This document shows positions 16,505 to 24,615 of a stretch of DNA of 25,330 nucleotides, piece by piece. The notes beneath the pieces were generated by a model, which did not search any database, was not told where the DNA came from, and worked only from the letters and a program-made list of their open reading frames with translations. The stretch is from an alpha proteobacterium SCGC AAA288-E13 (GTDB lineage Bacteria; Pseudomonadota; Alphaproteobacteria; Pelagibacterales; Pelagibacteraceae). The position numbers and the translations under genes were made by a program. The DNA lies in NCBI GenBank assembly GCA_000504605.1, contig AZHQ01000009.1:1-25330 (forward strand). Reading direction: 5' to 3'. Within the stretch, counting starts at the first letter, position 1. The number at the start of each line of letters is the position of its first letter.

Positions 16505-16525
16505 TATGTTCAATAATTGAACATA
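16505..16525. promoter_or_regulatory. Perfect 21-base palindrome upstream of the SPASM operon
   Basis: Arms TATGTTCAAT and ATTGAACATA flank one central A. It lies 87 bp upstream of the SPASM start, the first gene of the minus-strand operon. It looks like a dimeric regulator site or the relic end of an element; it has no T tract on either side to make it a good terminator. Confidence 0.4.
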
Positions 16526-16589
16526 TTTACTTTACTTTTAATGCTGTAGTATTTATTATTAAGGGCTATTTGAGTTATAAAATCAGTAG

Positions 16590-16694
16590 ATGAATTCAAA
16601 AAATAATAAGAAAACAGGAAAATTTGGACTACCCAGAGAAGTTAAATATTGCACAAGTTGTAATGTTACCCATTCCTTTTTGCAAGTAGTGTAG
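16590..16694 (+). pseudogene. N-terminal scrap of an N-acetyl sugar amidotransferase-like gene (PseA/WbpG type)
   Basis: ATG 16590 opens a 34-codon frame containing KTGKFGLPREVKYCTSC. A GLP-(K/R)-E-V-(K/x)-(F/Y)-C-x-x-C start is typical of the N-acetyl sugar amidotransferases that act in nonulosonic-acid and related sugar pathways, which go on with a V-I-S-N-Q-R-P type stretch. Here the likeness stops after the second cysteine and a TAG comes soon after, at the point where the opposite-strand integrase remnant begins. The gene is therefore cut to about 25 codons. The call rests on a short motif. Confidence 0.4.
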
Positions 16695-17087
16695 ATTGTT
16701 GAGATAACGTCGAGCTTTCTATTTAGAGAATTATTTTTAATAACCTCTCTTTACTTATCTCTAAACTTGCCAATTACCAAAGGCGTGATTTTATTGATCG
16801 GATATTCCGACCATGCCTCATTACCTAATGGAGTAATGATTGCTCTTTCAAGCCTGTAACATTTCTTATGGATAGAGACTTCGTTTAAATAACGTAAAGA
16901 TATATCTCTGAATGACGGAAATTTTATTTTAACAATTCCTGCATCTTCACGTCTGATTTTTAGCTCTGTCTCATTCCCCCACCGTTTTGCATCTTCATGT
17001 CTTGAAAAAGATTTTGACAGTTCGGGGGTGGTGTTTGACCCCAATTAAACACTGCCAATTCTTTTTCATTTTTCTAATTATTGGCAT
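16670..17087 (-). pseudogene. int: Tyrosine recombinase (phage-type integrase) N-terminal remnant
   Basis: From ATG 17087 the minus strand reads MPIIRKMKKNWQCLIGVKHH, then after a one-base shift KSFSRHEDAKRWGNETELKI, SLRYLNEVSIHKKCYRLERA and PLGNEAWSEYPINKITPLVI. The WQ-x-x-I strands, the KSFSRHEDAKRW helix and the R-Y-L-x-E-V-S core-binding domain are characteristic of tyrosine integrases. The shift falls between 17012 and 17028 (a C5 or A4 run). A TAA at 16751-16753 interrupts GKFRDK, but the same frame goes on with NNSLNRKLDVISTIYTTCKK and EW down to about 16670. The catalytic R-H-R-Y domain is missing, so the enzyme is dead. Base composition is visibly richer in G+C than that of its neighbours. 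It lies 83 nt from the tRNA-Val 3' end, the normal place for the integrase of a tRNA-targeted island. Confidence 0.75.
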
Positions 17088-17094
17088 CTTATTT

Positions 17095-17100
17095 CTCCTT
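17095..17100 (-). promoter_or_regulatory. Ribosome binding site of the integrase remnant
   Basis: AAGGAG on the minus strand, 7 nt before ATG 17087. It is a full Shine-Dalgarno, rare among the genes of this window, and it supports ATG 17087, rather than the later Met at 17044, as the original start. Confidence 0.6.
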
Positions 17101-17169
17101 TCATTTGGAGACTTCAATGTGATTGATTATGATAGGATTGTGATAAGATTTAACTCAACGTCTAATTAA

Positions 17170-17220
17170 TGGTGGGCACGGCAAGAATTGAACTTGCGAC
17201 CTCTACGATGTCAACGTAGC
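17170..17220 (-). repeat. attL-like copy of the tRNA-Val 3'-end repeat
   Basis: Matches 7663-7713 in the same orientation at 48 of 51 positions. The match starts exactly at the CCA end and stops just inside the D-arm side of the anticodon stem, a usual crossover range for tyrosine recombinases. The flanks differ on both sides. Confidence 0.8.
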
Positions 17221-17244
17221 ATTCTACCACTGAACTACATGCCC
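17170..17244 (-). tRNA. tRNA-Val (GAC)
   Basis: 75 nt including encoded CCA. The acceptor stem pairs GGGCATG with CGTGCCC (one G-T pair). D arm TAGTTCAGTGGTAGAA; anticodon stem CTACG/CGTAG around loop TTGACAT, anticodon GAC; T arm GCAAGTTCAATTCTTGC. All arms close, so it should be functional. Its 3' 51 bases are the second copy of the island repeat (attL-like). fcl ends 59 bp away on the same strand. Confidence 0.95.
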
Positions 17245-17303
17245 ATATGTTTATTGTTTTTATAAATGTTTATTATTAAATTAGTTTATTAAATTTAGTA
17301 AAT

Positions 17304-18275
17304 TTATTTATATTTTTTTTTACACCATTCCACAGTGTCTTTTAGGCCTTTGTTAAGCAATATATGTGGCTTCCAACCTATACTGTTTATAATGGAAGTA
17401 TCTAGTAATTTTCTAGGTGTACCATCAGGATATTTTTTATTAAATTTTAAATTAATTTTTTTTGGAAATAATTTAGCAATCATATTTGCATATTGTTTGA
17501 TAGTATATTCTTTATTAGAACCAATATTTATATAAGATTTTTTTTTTAACAGTTTTAATATTTTTTTATCTTTTTTCTCAACTTTATTAAGTATAAAAAA
17601 AACCGCAGATGCAAAATCATCTACGTGCATTATTTCTCTTTTCGCTTTACCCGAACCCCAGACTTCTACATTTTTTATATTTTTACGATCAGCAATATAA
17701 AATTTCTTAATTAAACCTGGAATAAAGTGGCTACTTCTAATGTCAAAATTATCGTTTGGTCCATACATGTTGCATGGCATTAACGTAAGGTAATTTGTTT
17801 TAAATTGTCTGTTATAAAATTCACACGATTTAAGTCCAACAATTTTTGCAATAGCATAAGCTTCATTGGTAGGTTCTAATTTTCCAGACAACAAATAATC
17901 TTCTTTAATAGGTTGTTTTGCTTTTTTTGGATAAATACAAGAACTTCCAAGATTAATATAAGTACTTACTTTGTTTTTGAAACAAGAATCTGTTAAATTT
18001 AATTGAATATAAATATTTTCAAAAAGAAATTCTTTTGGATATGTAAAATTTGCAAGTATTCCGCCTACTTTTCCTGCACAGTTAATTACTATATCGGGTT
18101 TAATTTTTTTTATAAAATTGTTAGTTTTATTCCAATTTGCTAGGTTTAACTTTTTTCTGTTCCGAGTAATGATTTTATACATGCCTAGTTTTTTAAAATA
18201 TCTTAATACGGCAGATCCAACCATCCCATTATGGCCTGCTATAAATATTTTTTTATTTTTAAGTGTTGTTTTCAT
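17304..18275 (-). CDS. fcl: GDP-L-fucose synthase-like NAD-dependent epimerase/reductase
   Basis: A 323-residue extended short-chain dehydrogenase. It has G14-HN-G17-MV-G20 for NADP binding, VINCAGKVGGILANFTYP, NLGSSCIYPKKAKQPIKEDYLL split over residues 108-129, then EPTNEAYAIAK with Y140/K144 of the catalytic YxxxK, PCNMYGPNDNFD and KREIMHVDDFA. These strings are typical of GDP-4-keto-6-deoxymannose 3,5-epimerase-4-reductase (Fcl/WcaG). Length is normal. The partner GDP-mannose 4,6-dehydratase (gmd) is not in this window; it may lie beyond the right edge, or the enzyme may use another 4-keto sugar. It is divergent from the O-antigen ligase gene (60 bp between starts), which likely holds both promoters. 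Confidence 0.85.
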   Translation of the reverse strand: MKTTLKNKKIFIAGHNGMVGSAVLRYFKKLGMYKIITRNRKKLNLANWNKTNNFIKKIKPDIVINCAGKVGGILANFTYPKEFLFENIYIQLNLTDSCFKNKVSTYINLGSSCIYPKKAKQPIKEDYLLSGKLEPTNEAYAIAKIVGLKSCEFYNRQFKTNYLTLMPCNMYGPNDNFDIRSSHFIPGLIKKFYIADRKNIKNVEVWGSGKAKREIMHVDDFASAVFFILNKVEKKDKKILKLLKKKSYINIGSNKEYTIKQYANMIAKLFPKKINLKFNKKYPDGTPRKLLDTSIINSIGWKPHILLNKGLKDTVEWCKKKYK

Positions 18276-18335
18276 TATTTAATGTAGGTAGATATTATAT
18301 ATATTAAATTCAAATATAAACTTAAATTAATATTA

Positions 18336-19700
18336 ATGACATTTGTAATTTCCAAAGAAAAAAATTTTATTTATGATAAAAAAAATTTTCTTTTTGAAAA
18401 ATTATTATTTTATTTTCTTTCATTGTTTCCAATTTCATTCATATTAGGTAATGCAGCAACAAATATTAATATAATTATTATTGATTTATCATTTTTAATT
18501 ATTTGTTTATATAAAAAAAAATGGTCATGGCTGAAAGACAAATACTTTCTTTTTATTTTTGTTATTTGGATTTACTTAATTATTAACTCAATCACCGTAA
18601 ATATTGCGGATGAAACTCTAAATTTTATAAAAGATTTTTCAAGATTTGATTCTCTAATAAGGTCCTTCGCTTTTATAAAGTGGATTATTTTAATTTTTGC
18701 AGTGGAACATTTATTTTTAAATAATAAAAAATCTATTAATCAAATATTTTATTTCTGGTCTATAATAATTATTGTTGTTTTGTTCGATGTTATTTTTGAA
18801 AAAATTTTTGGTTTTAATACTTTGGGTTATAAAAGTCCAAATCCTGAAAGAATCGTTACTTTTTTTAAAGATGAGATGGTTGTAGGTGGTTTCTTATTAG
18901 GCTTTTCATTTATAACTACAAGTTTTTTATTAAAAAATTCAGATAAAAGCTTTATTAAAAAATTATTCTCTAATTTATTTTTTATATTATCAATAGTTTG
19001 TATTTATTTATCAAGTGAAAGGTCAAATTTTATTAAAACAATTATAATTTTTTCTTGTTTTCTATTTTTTGTTAAAAATCATTATTTATTATTTAAAAAA
19101 AAATATATTCTTCTTTTTTTAATTTTTGCAATTTTAACATCATCTTTATTTTTTAAAAGTACTTATTATAATTATTATCTTACTTTTAAAAGATTTGAAC
19201 TTACTTTACTAAATATAGATTATAGTTTGATAACTCCTGAACACTATGAAATAAAGAATAACAAATCGTTCATTGATAGATTTAATAGAATAGTATACGT
19301 CTCACATTATTATTCAGCCTGGCAAATATTTAAAGATTATCCAATCTTTGGCGTTGGAAACAAAAATTTCCGACTTATTTGTAAGGATAATAAATATGGA
19401 AATATTAAACTTTCTCCTAAGAGATGTTTTACACACCCTCATCAAATTCATTTTGAATTATTATCTGAGCTCGGAATTGTAGGATACTTATTAATTATAT
19501 TTTTTATTATTTATACATTGGTAAATAGTACTAAAGTTTATTTTAAATCTAATGATGTAACGCTTTTAGTGACATCTTTATTTGTTTTAACACATATGTT
19601 GCCAATTCTACCCTCGGGTAGTTTCTTTTCAACAGGTAATGCACCTTTTTGGATAAATTTTTCAATTCTCCATGTATTTTTGAATAAAACTAATTACTAG
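18336..19700 (+). CDS. O-antigen ligase / polymerase family membrane protein
   Basis: A 454-residue protein with about ten or more hydrophobic segments and one large periplasmic-type loop (about residues 280-375). The loop region has SSERSNF before it and, inside, WQIFKDYPIFGVGNKNFR and FTHPHQIHFELLSELGIVGY, the H-P-H-x-x-H/Y and E-x-G-x-x-G signature of the Wzy_C (PF04932) family. Such proteins either ligate O-antigen to lipid A-core (WaaL) or polymerise repeat units (Wzy); sequence alone does not separate these. It acts at the outer face of the inner membrane. A methyltransferase-like gene follows after 34 nt on the same strand. Confidence 0.82.
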   Translation: MTFVISKEKNFIYDKKNFLFEKLLFYFLSLFPISFILGNAATNINIIIIDLSFLIICLYKKKWSWLKDKYFLFIFVIWIYLIINSITVNIADETLNFIKDFSRFDSLIRSFAFIKWIILIFAVEHLFLNNKKSINQIFYFWSIIIIVVLFDVIFEKIFGFNTLGYKSPNPERIVTFFKDEMVVGGFLLGFSFITTSFLLKNSDKSFIKKLFSNLFFILSIVCIYLSSERSNFIKTIIIFSCFLFFVKNHYLLFKKKYILLFLIFAILTSSLFFKSTYYNYYLTFKRFELTLLNIDYSLITPEHYEIKNNKSFIDRFNRIVYVSHYYSAWQIFKDYPIFGVGNKNFRLICKDNKYGNIKLSPKRCFTHPHQIHFELLSELGIVGYLLIIFFIIYTLVNSTKVYFKSNDVTLLVTSLFVLTHMLPILPSGSFFSTGNAPFWINFSILHVFLNKTNY

Positions 19701-19734
19701 ATTTAGAAATATACACTCATTATAAAATAAATTT

Positions 19735-20433
19735 ATGTTAAGAAATTTTTCTATAGATAAAAATATGGCAAAACTAATTTTTTTACAAAGGACAGAATTA
19801 TTAAACAATTTTCAAAAAAAAATTAGAAAAATGTTTGGTAGATATCTTTTTACAAACTTTATGATTGAATATTTTTTAAATATTAAAAAAATTGAAAGTA
19901 TTTATTACAACAGAATGCTCGAAGAATTTAATGAAATAAAAGGGGAAATTGAAATATCGAATAAATCTATTTTAAGTATTGGAGGAGGTCTGGGAGGATT
20001 AGAGTTAATTTTATTTAGTTATTTTAAGCAAGGTAATTTTTCAATTATAGAAAGAAATTATATTTCTAAAAAAATTATTTATGGATGGGATAGTAATAAT
20101 TCAGAAGCTTACAATAATTTAGATTTAACTTTTAAATTTTTAACAACTAATGGTATGTCACAAAATAATTTTAAAATTTATGATTTTGATAAAAAAAATT
20201 TACCAATCAAAAAATTTGATATAATCATTTCATTATATTCCTTAGATTATCACTATGATTTTAAAGTTTATGAAGATTATTTCAGAGAAATTCCAACTAA
20301 AAATACTAAGTTTATTTTTGATACTATAAGACCCGATTATTTTGATAAAAAATTTGAATATGTAAAAGTTATTTCAAACCATCATCAAACTGTTCATCAA
20401 TCAAAAAGATTGATTTGCTTAGGTTTTAAATAA
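19735..20433 (+). CDS. Putative SAM-dependent methyltransferase
   Basis: A 232-residue protein with a single recognisable motif, ILSIGGGLGGLELIL (about residues 79-93), which fits the SAM-binding glycine loop, and a KKFDIIISLYSLDYHYDF strand (about 157-174) that fits motif IV. The N-terminal 70 residues are basic and helical. Similar short proteins annotated as sugar O-methyltransferases occur in glycan loci, but I do not recognise a named family. It is 34 nt downstream of the O-antigen ligase gene and convergent with the membrane-protein gene, 41 nt away; no clear terminator hairpin is seen between them. Confidence 0.6.
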   Translation: MLRNFSIDKNMAKLIFLQRTELLNNFQKKIRKMFGRYLFTNFMIEYFLNIKKIESIYYNRMLEEFNEIKGEIEISNKSILSIGGGLGGLELILFSYFKQGNFSIIERNYISKKIIYGWDSNNSEAYNNLDLTFKFLTTNGMSQNNFKIYDFDKKNLPIKKFDIIISLYSLDYHYDFKVYEDYFREIPTKNTKFIFDTIRPDYFDKKFEYVKVISNHHQTVHQSKRLICLGFK

Positions 20434-20474
20434 TTAATTAAACATATTTTTTTTAATAAATTTATCCTGATAAT

Positions 20475-21723
20475 TTATATAAACGTTTTTAAAATTGATA
20501 AAACGTAAAATGATGTACTAAAAAGGCCTAATAAAATGAATTTTTTATTTGTTAATTTCTTCGCAAAATTTAAATAAATTCTATTTTTTACTAAAAGAAA
20601 AAAAATGAAATATAATAATGGATCATATGTTTCGTGGTAAAATACACCATCTATATCTAGTAAAAAAAGTGTTACTAACAACACAACATCAAATATCGTA
20701 TCTTTACTTTTGATAGAACTAGAAAATATTAAAATAAATGCATTCAAACTTATAAGAGAAAAAATATAGAATAGGTAGTTATTTTCAAAAATTAAAATTG
20801 ATAATTTAAAAAAGATTCCACCTCCATAAGTTAAACTGTAATCAAAATAAAATATTAGTAAAAATAAAAAAATTATTGAAAATACCAAATTTTCAGCTTT
20901 AAAATTATTCATTTGAAAATTTTGTTTAATATTAGTTAGTAAAAAAGGAATAGAATAAAAGAAAAAAATTGTAATAATAATTGAAAAATAATTTATAAAA
21001 TTTGTTCTAAAAAACCAACCAGCAAACCACTGGTTTATATCAAGCACAAATACATAATATATTGCAGGAAAGCTAAGTAATATATTTATGAAAATATAAA
21101 ATAATAACTTGGGTGAAAAATTTAAATCAAAATAATATCTAGTAAAGAAATAAATACTAAATAACGAATAAATTGGCCTTACATAAGCTGCTAAAGCTAA
21201 AAATAGTATATGTAGAAAAATATCAGATAATTTTTTTTTTTTACTATCTTCAAATTTTAAAAAAAAAATAAAAACAAATAGATAAAAATATTAGAGATAT
21301 ATTTTCATCTCCTATCCAAATTGAAGCAGATCGAAAATATGGTGAAAGAAATATTATTGAGGGTAAAAGAATTTTAATATCGTTAATTTTAAATTTATAT
21401 TTAATTTTTAAACATAAGTAGAAAAAATAAGGTATTAGTAAAGAAAAATGTAAGTTAATTAATTTAGCAAAACTTTCATTAAAAGATATTTTTTCTAAAA
21501 TTAAGAAAATAGTTATAAAAATTGGTGAGTGAGGTAGTTCAAATTTTTCATAATTTAAAAATGTTTCAATAAAATTTACACCAAAATAACTTGCCACGTT
21601 TTTGTGTACGCGATAATCTTGTAAATATCCTCCCGAAAAATCTTCATTAAAATAAAAACCCAAAAGTAAGGAAAGATATAAAAATAAGTAAATAATACAA
21701 ATATTTCTAGAATTAATATTCAT
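20475..21723 (-). CDS. Multi-pass membrane protein, GT-C-like, frameshifted
   Basis: Two minus-strand frames, 21723-21250 and another ending at 20475, join into one protein of about 416 aa if a single T is removed from a T10 run in the coding strand (plus A10, 21259-21268). The stretch between (21048-21249) is then fully open: FLKFEDSKKKKLSDIFLHI, then AYVRPIYSLFSIYFFTRYYF and so on into VFVLDINQWFAGWFF. The N-terminal FNEDFSGGYLQDYRVHKNVA, with an acidic pair and D-Y-x-x-H after the first helix, resembles the catalytic loop of GT-C transferases, and ten or so hydrophobic segments follow. Start ATG overlaps the GT2 stop by 4 bases (ATGA). A sugar transferase or flippase role is inferred. Confidence 0.6.
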
Positions 21724-22637
21724 TTACTAAAAAAATCTATTTTTTTTAAAAACAAAGGTCCGATTAATCTTCCATAAAATCTGGAAAAATAATTAAAAAT
21801 TTGAGTCTGAAATTTAATATTAAAAAATAAAAAAATGTTAATAGAAGCTTTTATAAAATAATAAATACATTTTAAATAATTAATTACAAAACCCACTAAT
21901 TTTCCATGTATGTTCATATCTATATAATGTCCGAGAACACCTAGTCTAAAACTCCTTTTAATTAACCACTTTAAATTTGTTCTATGTGCGTGAATATCTT
22001 CAAAAACTTTTATAGATTTACTCCAATATATTTTGTGACCATAGTTGTTGAGTTTTAAGAAAAATAATTGGTCCTCACCCATTCCAAATTTATTTAAAGC
22101 TTTATCAAAAAATAACTTATGTTTTTTTATAATATCATATTCTAAAAAAACATTATTACTTGCTGCCCAATTTACTCTTTTTAAATTCTCTTTATGCTTC
22201 TTCTCAAAAAATTGAGAATAATTAATCAATTTTGAGCACTTTAAAGATTTTTTTTTTAAAGTTAATTGAGGACCAGTAACAATCTTGGCATTAGTAAATT
22301 TTATTACTTTAAAAACATTCTTGAGCCAAAAACGATCTACAATACAATCATCATCAAAAAAACATATAAATTTAGGATTTATTTTTTTTGTCTCATGTAG
22401 ACACTTGTTTCTTGCATAAACAATTCCTCTTCTTTTTTCGTGTAATTGTATTATTTTATATTTAAATGACTTCTTTAATTTTTTAACTAATTTAAGTGAT
22501 GTATATTTATTCGAATTATCAACAACAATAATTTTAATTTTAATATTTGATATTAAATGCAATTTATTAATACTTTTTAAACATCTGATCAAATTAAGAT
22601 TTCTATTATAGGTACAGATACAAATAACAAGTGTCAT
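21720..22637 (-). CDS. Glycosyltransferase family 2
   Basis: A 305-residue GT-A transferase. It opens with VICICTYNRNLNLIRCLKSI, followed by IIVVDNSNKYTS, RGIVYARNKCLHE and the metal-binding FFDDDCIVDRFWLKNV (DDD). NKFGMGEDQLFFLKL is the usual acidic E-D motif near the active site. A hydrophobic stretch at the C terminus (about 250-280) may hold it to the membrane. It overlaps the next gene by 4 bases and the previous GT4 gene by 4 bases, so three genes are translationally coupled. Sugar specificity cannot be told. Confidence 0.9.
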   Translation of the reverse strand: MTLVICICTYNRNLNLIRCLKSINKLHLISNIKIKIIVVDNSNKYTSLKLVKKLKKSFKYKIIQLHEKRRGIVYARNKCLHETKKINPKFICFFDDDCIVDRFWLKNVFKVIKFTNAKIVTGPQLTLKKKSLKCSKLINYSQFFEKKHKENLKRVNWAASNNVFLEYDIIKKHKLFFDKALNKFGMGEDQLFFLKLNNYGHKIYWSKSIKVFEDIHAHRTNLKWLIKRSFRLGVLGHYIDMNIHGKLVGFVINYLKCIYYFIKASINIFLFFNIKFQTQIFNYFSRFYGRLIGPLFLKKIDFFSK

Positions 22638-23791
22638 AAATTTAAGTTAATAATTTTTTTTAATGAATTAAAATGAGCAAATTGAGTAAACATTTTTGTT
22701 TTTTTTTTAGCAAGAATTTTTTTTTTATATATTTCATCCTTGGTCAAGTTTTTAAATTCATCAAATTTATTTAGAAGATCTGATAAGTTATTGTTTCGAA
22801 ATAACAATCCATTTTTTCCATTTGATAAAATTTCATTTGGACCGTTAGGACAATTGCTTGATATAATGAAAGTATTACTTAGTGCTGCTTCAAGAATTAC
22901 GAATCCAGGATCTTCCCATAATGATGTTAATATGAAACAGTCTGAATTTAACAGGTACTTATATACATTTTTTTGATAACCCAAGAATGATAGTTTACTT
23001 TGAATTTCTAATTTTTTTGCTGCTTTTATCAATAAATCTTTTTGTTCACCTTCCCCTAATAAAACCAAGTGGCAGTTTGGATATTTAGCTAATATTTTTT
23101 TGAACGCTTTAATTAACAAAAGAAAATTTTTTTGTCTTGTTAATCTACCAATTCCGACAATTATGTTCTTCTTTTCAATTTTTAAATTTTCAATTTTCTC
23201 ATTTTTTTTTTTTAAAAATTCATGTAATTGGATTGCCGGATCTCTTAAAACAAAGATATTATTATTATCAAAGATATTCATTTTTTTCAAATATTTGTAA
23301 GTTGCTATAGTTGGACATGTAATTTTATAAATTTTTTTTGAAAATAATTTCCAGAATATATAACGAATGAAATTCAATTTAGGCATTCCAGAAATTCTAA
23401 GAACAATTTTAGTTTTACTTTTAATGATTAAAGTTAAAAAAATCGGAAGAGAAGTCAGTAGATGCGTAATTAGGTAATCAGGTTTTTCTTTATTTATTAA
23501 GTCTAATAATTTAAAAAATGTTAGAATAAAAATTATAGTGTACGATAGCCTACTTTTAAAAAAACCTCCTTTAGGTAAATATTCAAAAATATTTTTTTTA
23601 TTTAAATTTATAATTTCAATTTTTGGATTAATTGATTTTTTGTAATTTTCCCACTCTCCTATTGCATCGATTATGGCTAAATTTATTTTATTTTCTTTTT
23701 TTGAATATTTTAATATTGATTCTGCTGATCTAATTACCGAAGAAACAGTTGCAACTTTTGATATAAAGGGAGACCAATAAAAAATTTTCAT
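22634..23791 (-). CDS. Glycosyltransferase family 4
   Basis: A 385-residue GT-B fold protein. The C-terminal half shows GIGRLTRQKNFLLLIKAF, HLVLLGEGEQKDLL, KLSFLGYQKNVYKYLLNSD and the donor-binding EDPGFVILEA (E-x7-E type), then NCPNGPNEILSNGKNGLLF. These are standard for retaining GT4 enzymes that use nucleotide-sugars at the cytoplasmic side of the membrane. The N-terminal half is acceptor-binding and less conserved. It is followed with a 4-base overlap by the GT2 gene and preceded by a methyltransferase gene 44 nt upstream. The order methyltransferase, GT4, GT2, membrane protein forms one minus-strand operon. Confidence 0.92.
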   Translation of the reverse strand: MKIFYWSPFISKVATVSSVIRSAESILKYSKKENKINLAIIDAIGEWENYKKSINPKIEIINLNKKNIFEYLPKGGFFKSRLSYTIIFILTFFKLLDLINKEKPDYLITHLLTSLPIFLTLIIKSKTKIVLRISGMPKLNFIRYIFWKLFSKKIYKITCPTIATYKYLKKMNIFDNNNIFVLRDPAIQLHEFLKKKNEKIENLKIEKKNIIVGIGRLTRQKNFLLLIKAFKKILAKYPNCHLVLLGEGEQKDLLIKAAKKLEIQSKLSFLGYQKNVYKYLLNSDCFILTSLWEDPGFVILEAALSNTFIISSNCPNGPNEILSNGKNGLLFRNNNLSDLLNKFDEFKNLTKDEIYKKKILAKKKTKMFTQFAHFNSLKKIINLNL

Positions 23792-23835
23792 TACTATTTA
23801 AATTATCTCATAGTGGGTTCTAAATTTACTTAAAA

Positions 23836-24501
23836 TTATTTTTTTGCAATGAAAAAATAACCAAGTGGAAATATCTCTTTAAGATCTGTTTTTACAAAAA
23901 TCTGTATAAGACTATCCAAAATATATGCTAATAATAAACATATCTGACTTAATAAAGGCAAATATTTTAAATAAGGATAAAGTAGTGAATAACTAGCTGT
24001 AAATGGACCAAATCCTAGAGCTTTAACTTTTACTTGTTTAAATTTATATTTTTTAAGATTTAATTCAAAAAATTGCTTAGTAAATCTAAAATAATCGTTT
24101 GGTGCTGCATGTATCTGATAAATAAACGGAACTGATCCGATGAAAGATCCTCCTTTTTTTATAATTCTAAAAATTTCTGAAAAAGCCAATTTATATTCCG
24201 GCAAATGTTCTAAAACATTAAAAAATAATACGTTGTTATATTTTTTGGAAGGAATGATTAATTTTTTTGTTAAATCAGAATAAAAAATTTTCAATTTTTT
24301 GTTACTAAATTTATTAGAATAATAAAATTTTGATTTACCTTTCACAAAATTAGAGAAGGTTTTATCTTTGTTGTCGATAACTCCAAACTCTATAGAAGTA
24401 CCATAAAGAGTAATATTGAAACATTCATAAATTTGCAAAACTCTCAATAAGCTATTTTTTTTAAAAATTAATTTTAATAATCTTAAATAATTATTATTCA
24501 T
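23836..24501 (-). CDS. Class I SAM methyltransferase (Methyltransf_11-like)
   Basis: A 221-residue protein. It has IEFGVIDNKD in the place of motif I (a glycine-poor version), then NVLFFNVLEHLPEYKLAFSE and RIIKKGGSFIGSVPF, the V-L-E-H-x-x-x and x-x-x-G-G-x-x-x-x-x-P motifs of Methyltransf_11 proteins. YQIHAAPNDYFRFTKQFFE is typical of a subgroup common in surface-polysaccharide loci. A hydrophobic C terminus (about 165-200) suggests membrane contact. The weak SAM loop leaves some doubt about activity. It heads the minus-strand operon with the GT4 gene; the 114-bp gap to the divergent last gene likely holds promoters. Confidence 0.78.
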   Translation of the reverse strand: MNNNYLRLLKLIFKKNSLLRVLQIYECFNITLYGTSIEFGVIDNKDKTFSNFVKGKSKFYYSNKFSNKKLKIFYSDLTKKLIIPSKKYNNVLFFNVLEHLPEYKLAFSEIFRIIKKGGSFIGSVPFIYQIHAAPNDYFRFTKQFFELNLKKYKFKQVKVKALGFGPFTASYSLLYPYLKYLPLLSQICLLLAYILDSLIQIFVKTDLKEIFPLGYFFIAKK

Positions 24502-24583
24502 TGAACTTGATAATATTTATTTTTATAAATTGTAATATCTGAAAAAAGTATATAAAACCATTAAAATAATAGTAAAAATAAAT

Positions 24584-24612
24584 TTGACGGTATATACTGG
24601 TACTTTTAATTA
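24584..24612 (+). promoter_or_regulatory. Possible promoter of the last gene
   Basis: TTGACG (24584-24589) and TAATTA (24607-24612) with a 17-nt spacer. The start would fall almost on the GTG at 24616, giving a nearly leaderless mRNA, or the gene starts further in. Weak evidence because of high A+T. Confidence 0.3.
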
Positions 24613-24615
24613 ATT

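Larger units (their letters stand above)
7663..17220. mobile_element. Genomic island bounded by tRNA-Val 3'-end direct repeats
   Basis: A 51-bp direct repeat (7663-7713 and 17170-17220; 48 of 51 identical, no gaps) corresponds exactly to the 3' 51 bases of tRNA-Val, from the anticodon stem through CCA. One copy is in the intact tRNA, the other has no matching 5' half. Right after the intact tRNA's 3' end comes a tyrosine-recombinase remnant, the standard order for tRNA-targeted islands. The enclosed 9.5 kb holds eight glycan genes plus scraps. The integrase is dead, so the island is probably fixed. Excision would leave tRNA-Val about 90 bp upstream of 5S. Confidence 0.7.

Noticed and set aside
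16751..17044. A complete 97-residue protein starting at Met 17044
   Set aside because: The homology to integrases begins upstream at ATG 17087 in another frame with a good Shine-Dalgarno and goes on past the stop at 16751, so this is the middle of a pseudogene.
7663..17244. Insertion sequence or transposon as carrier of the island
   Set aside because: No transposase and no terminal inverted repeats seen; the tRNA repeat plus integrase remnant explains the borders better.
20475..21723. Two separate membrane-protein genes (21250-21723 and 20475-21047)
   Set aside because: The 200 bases between are fully open in the second frame and one base removed from the T10 run joins them into one protein.
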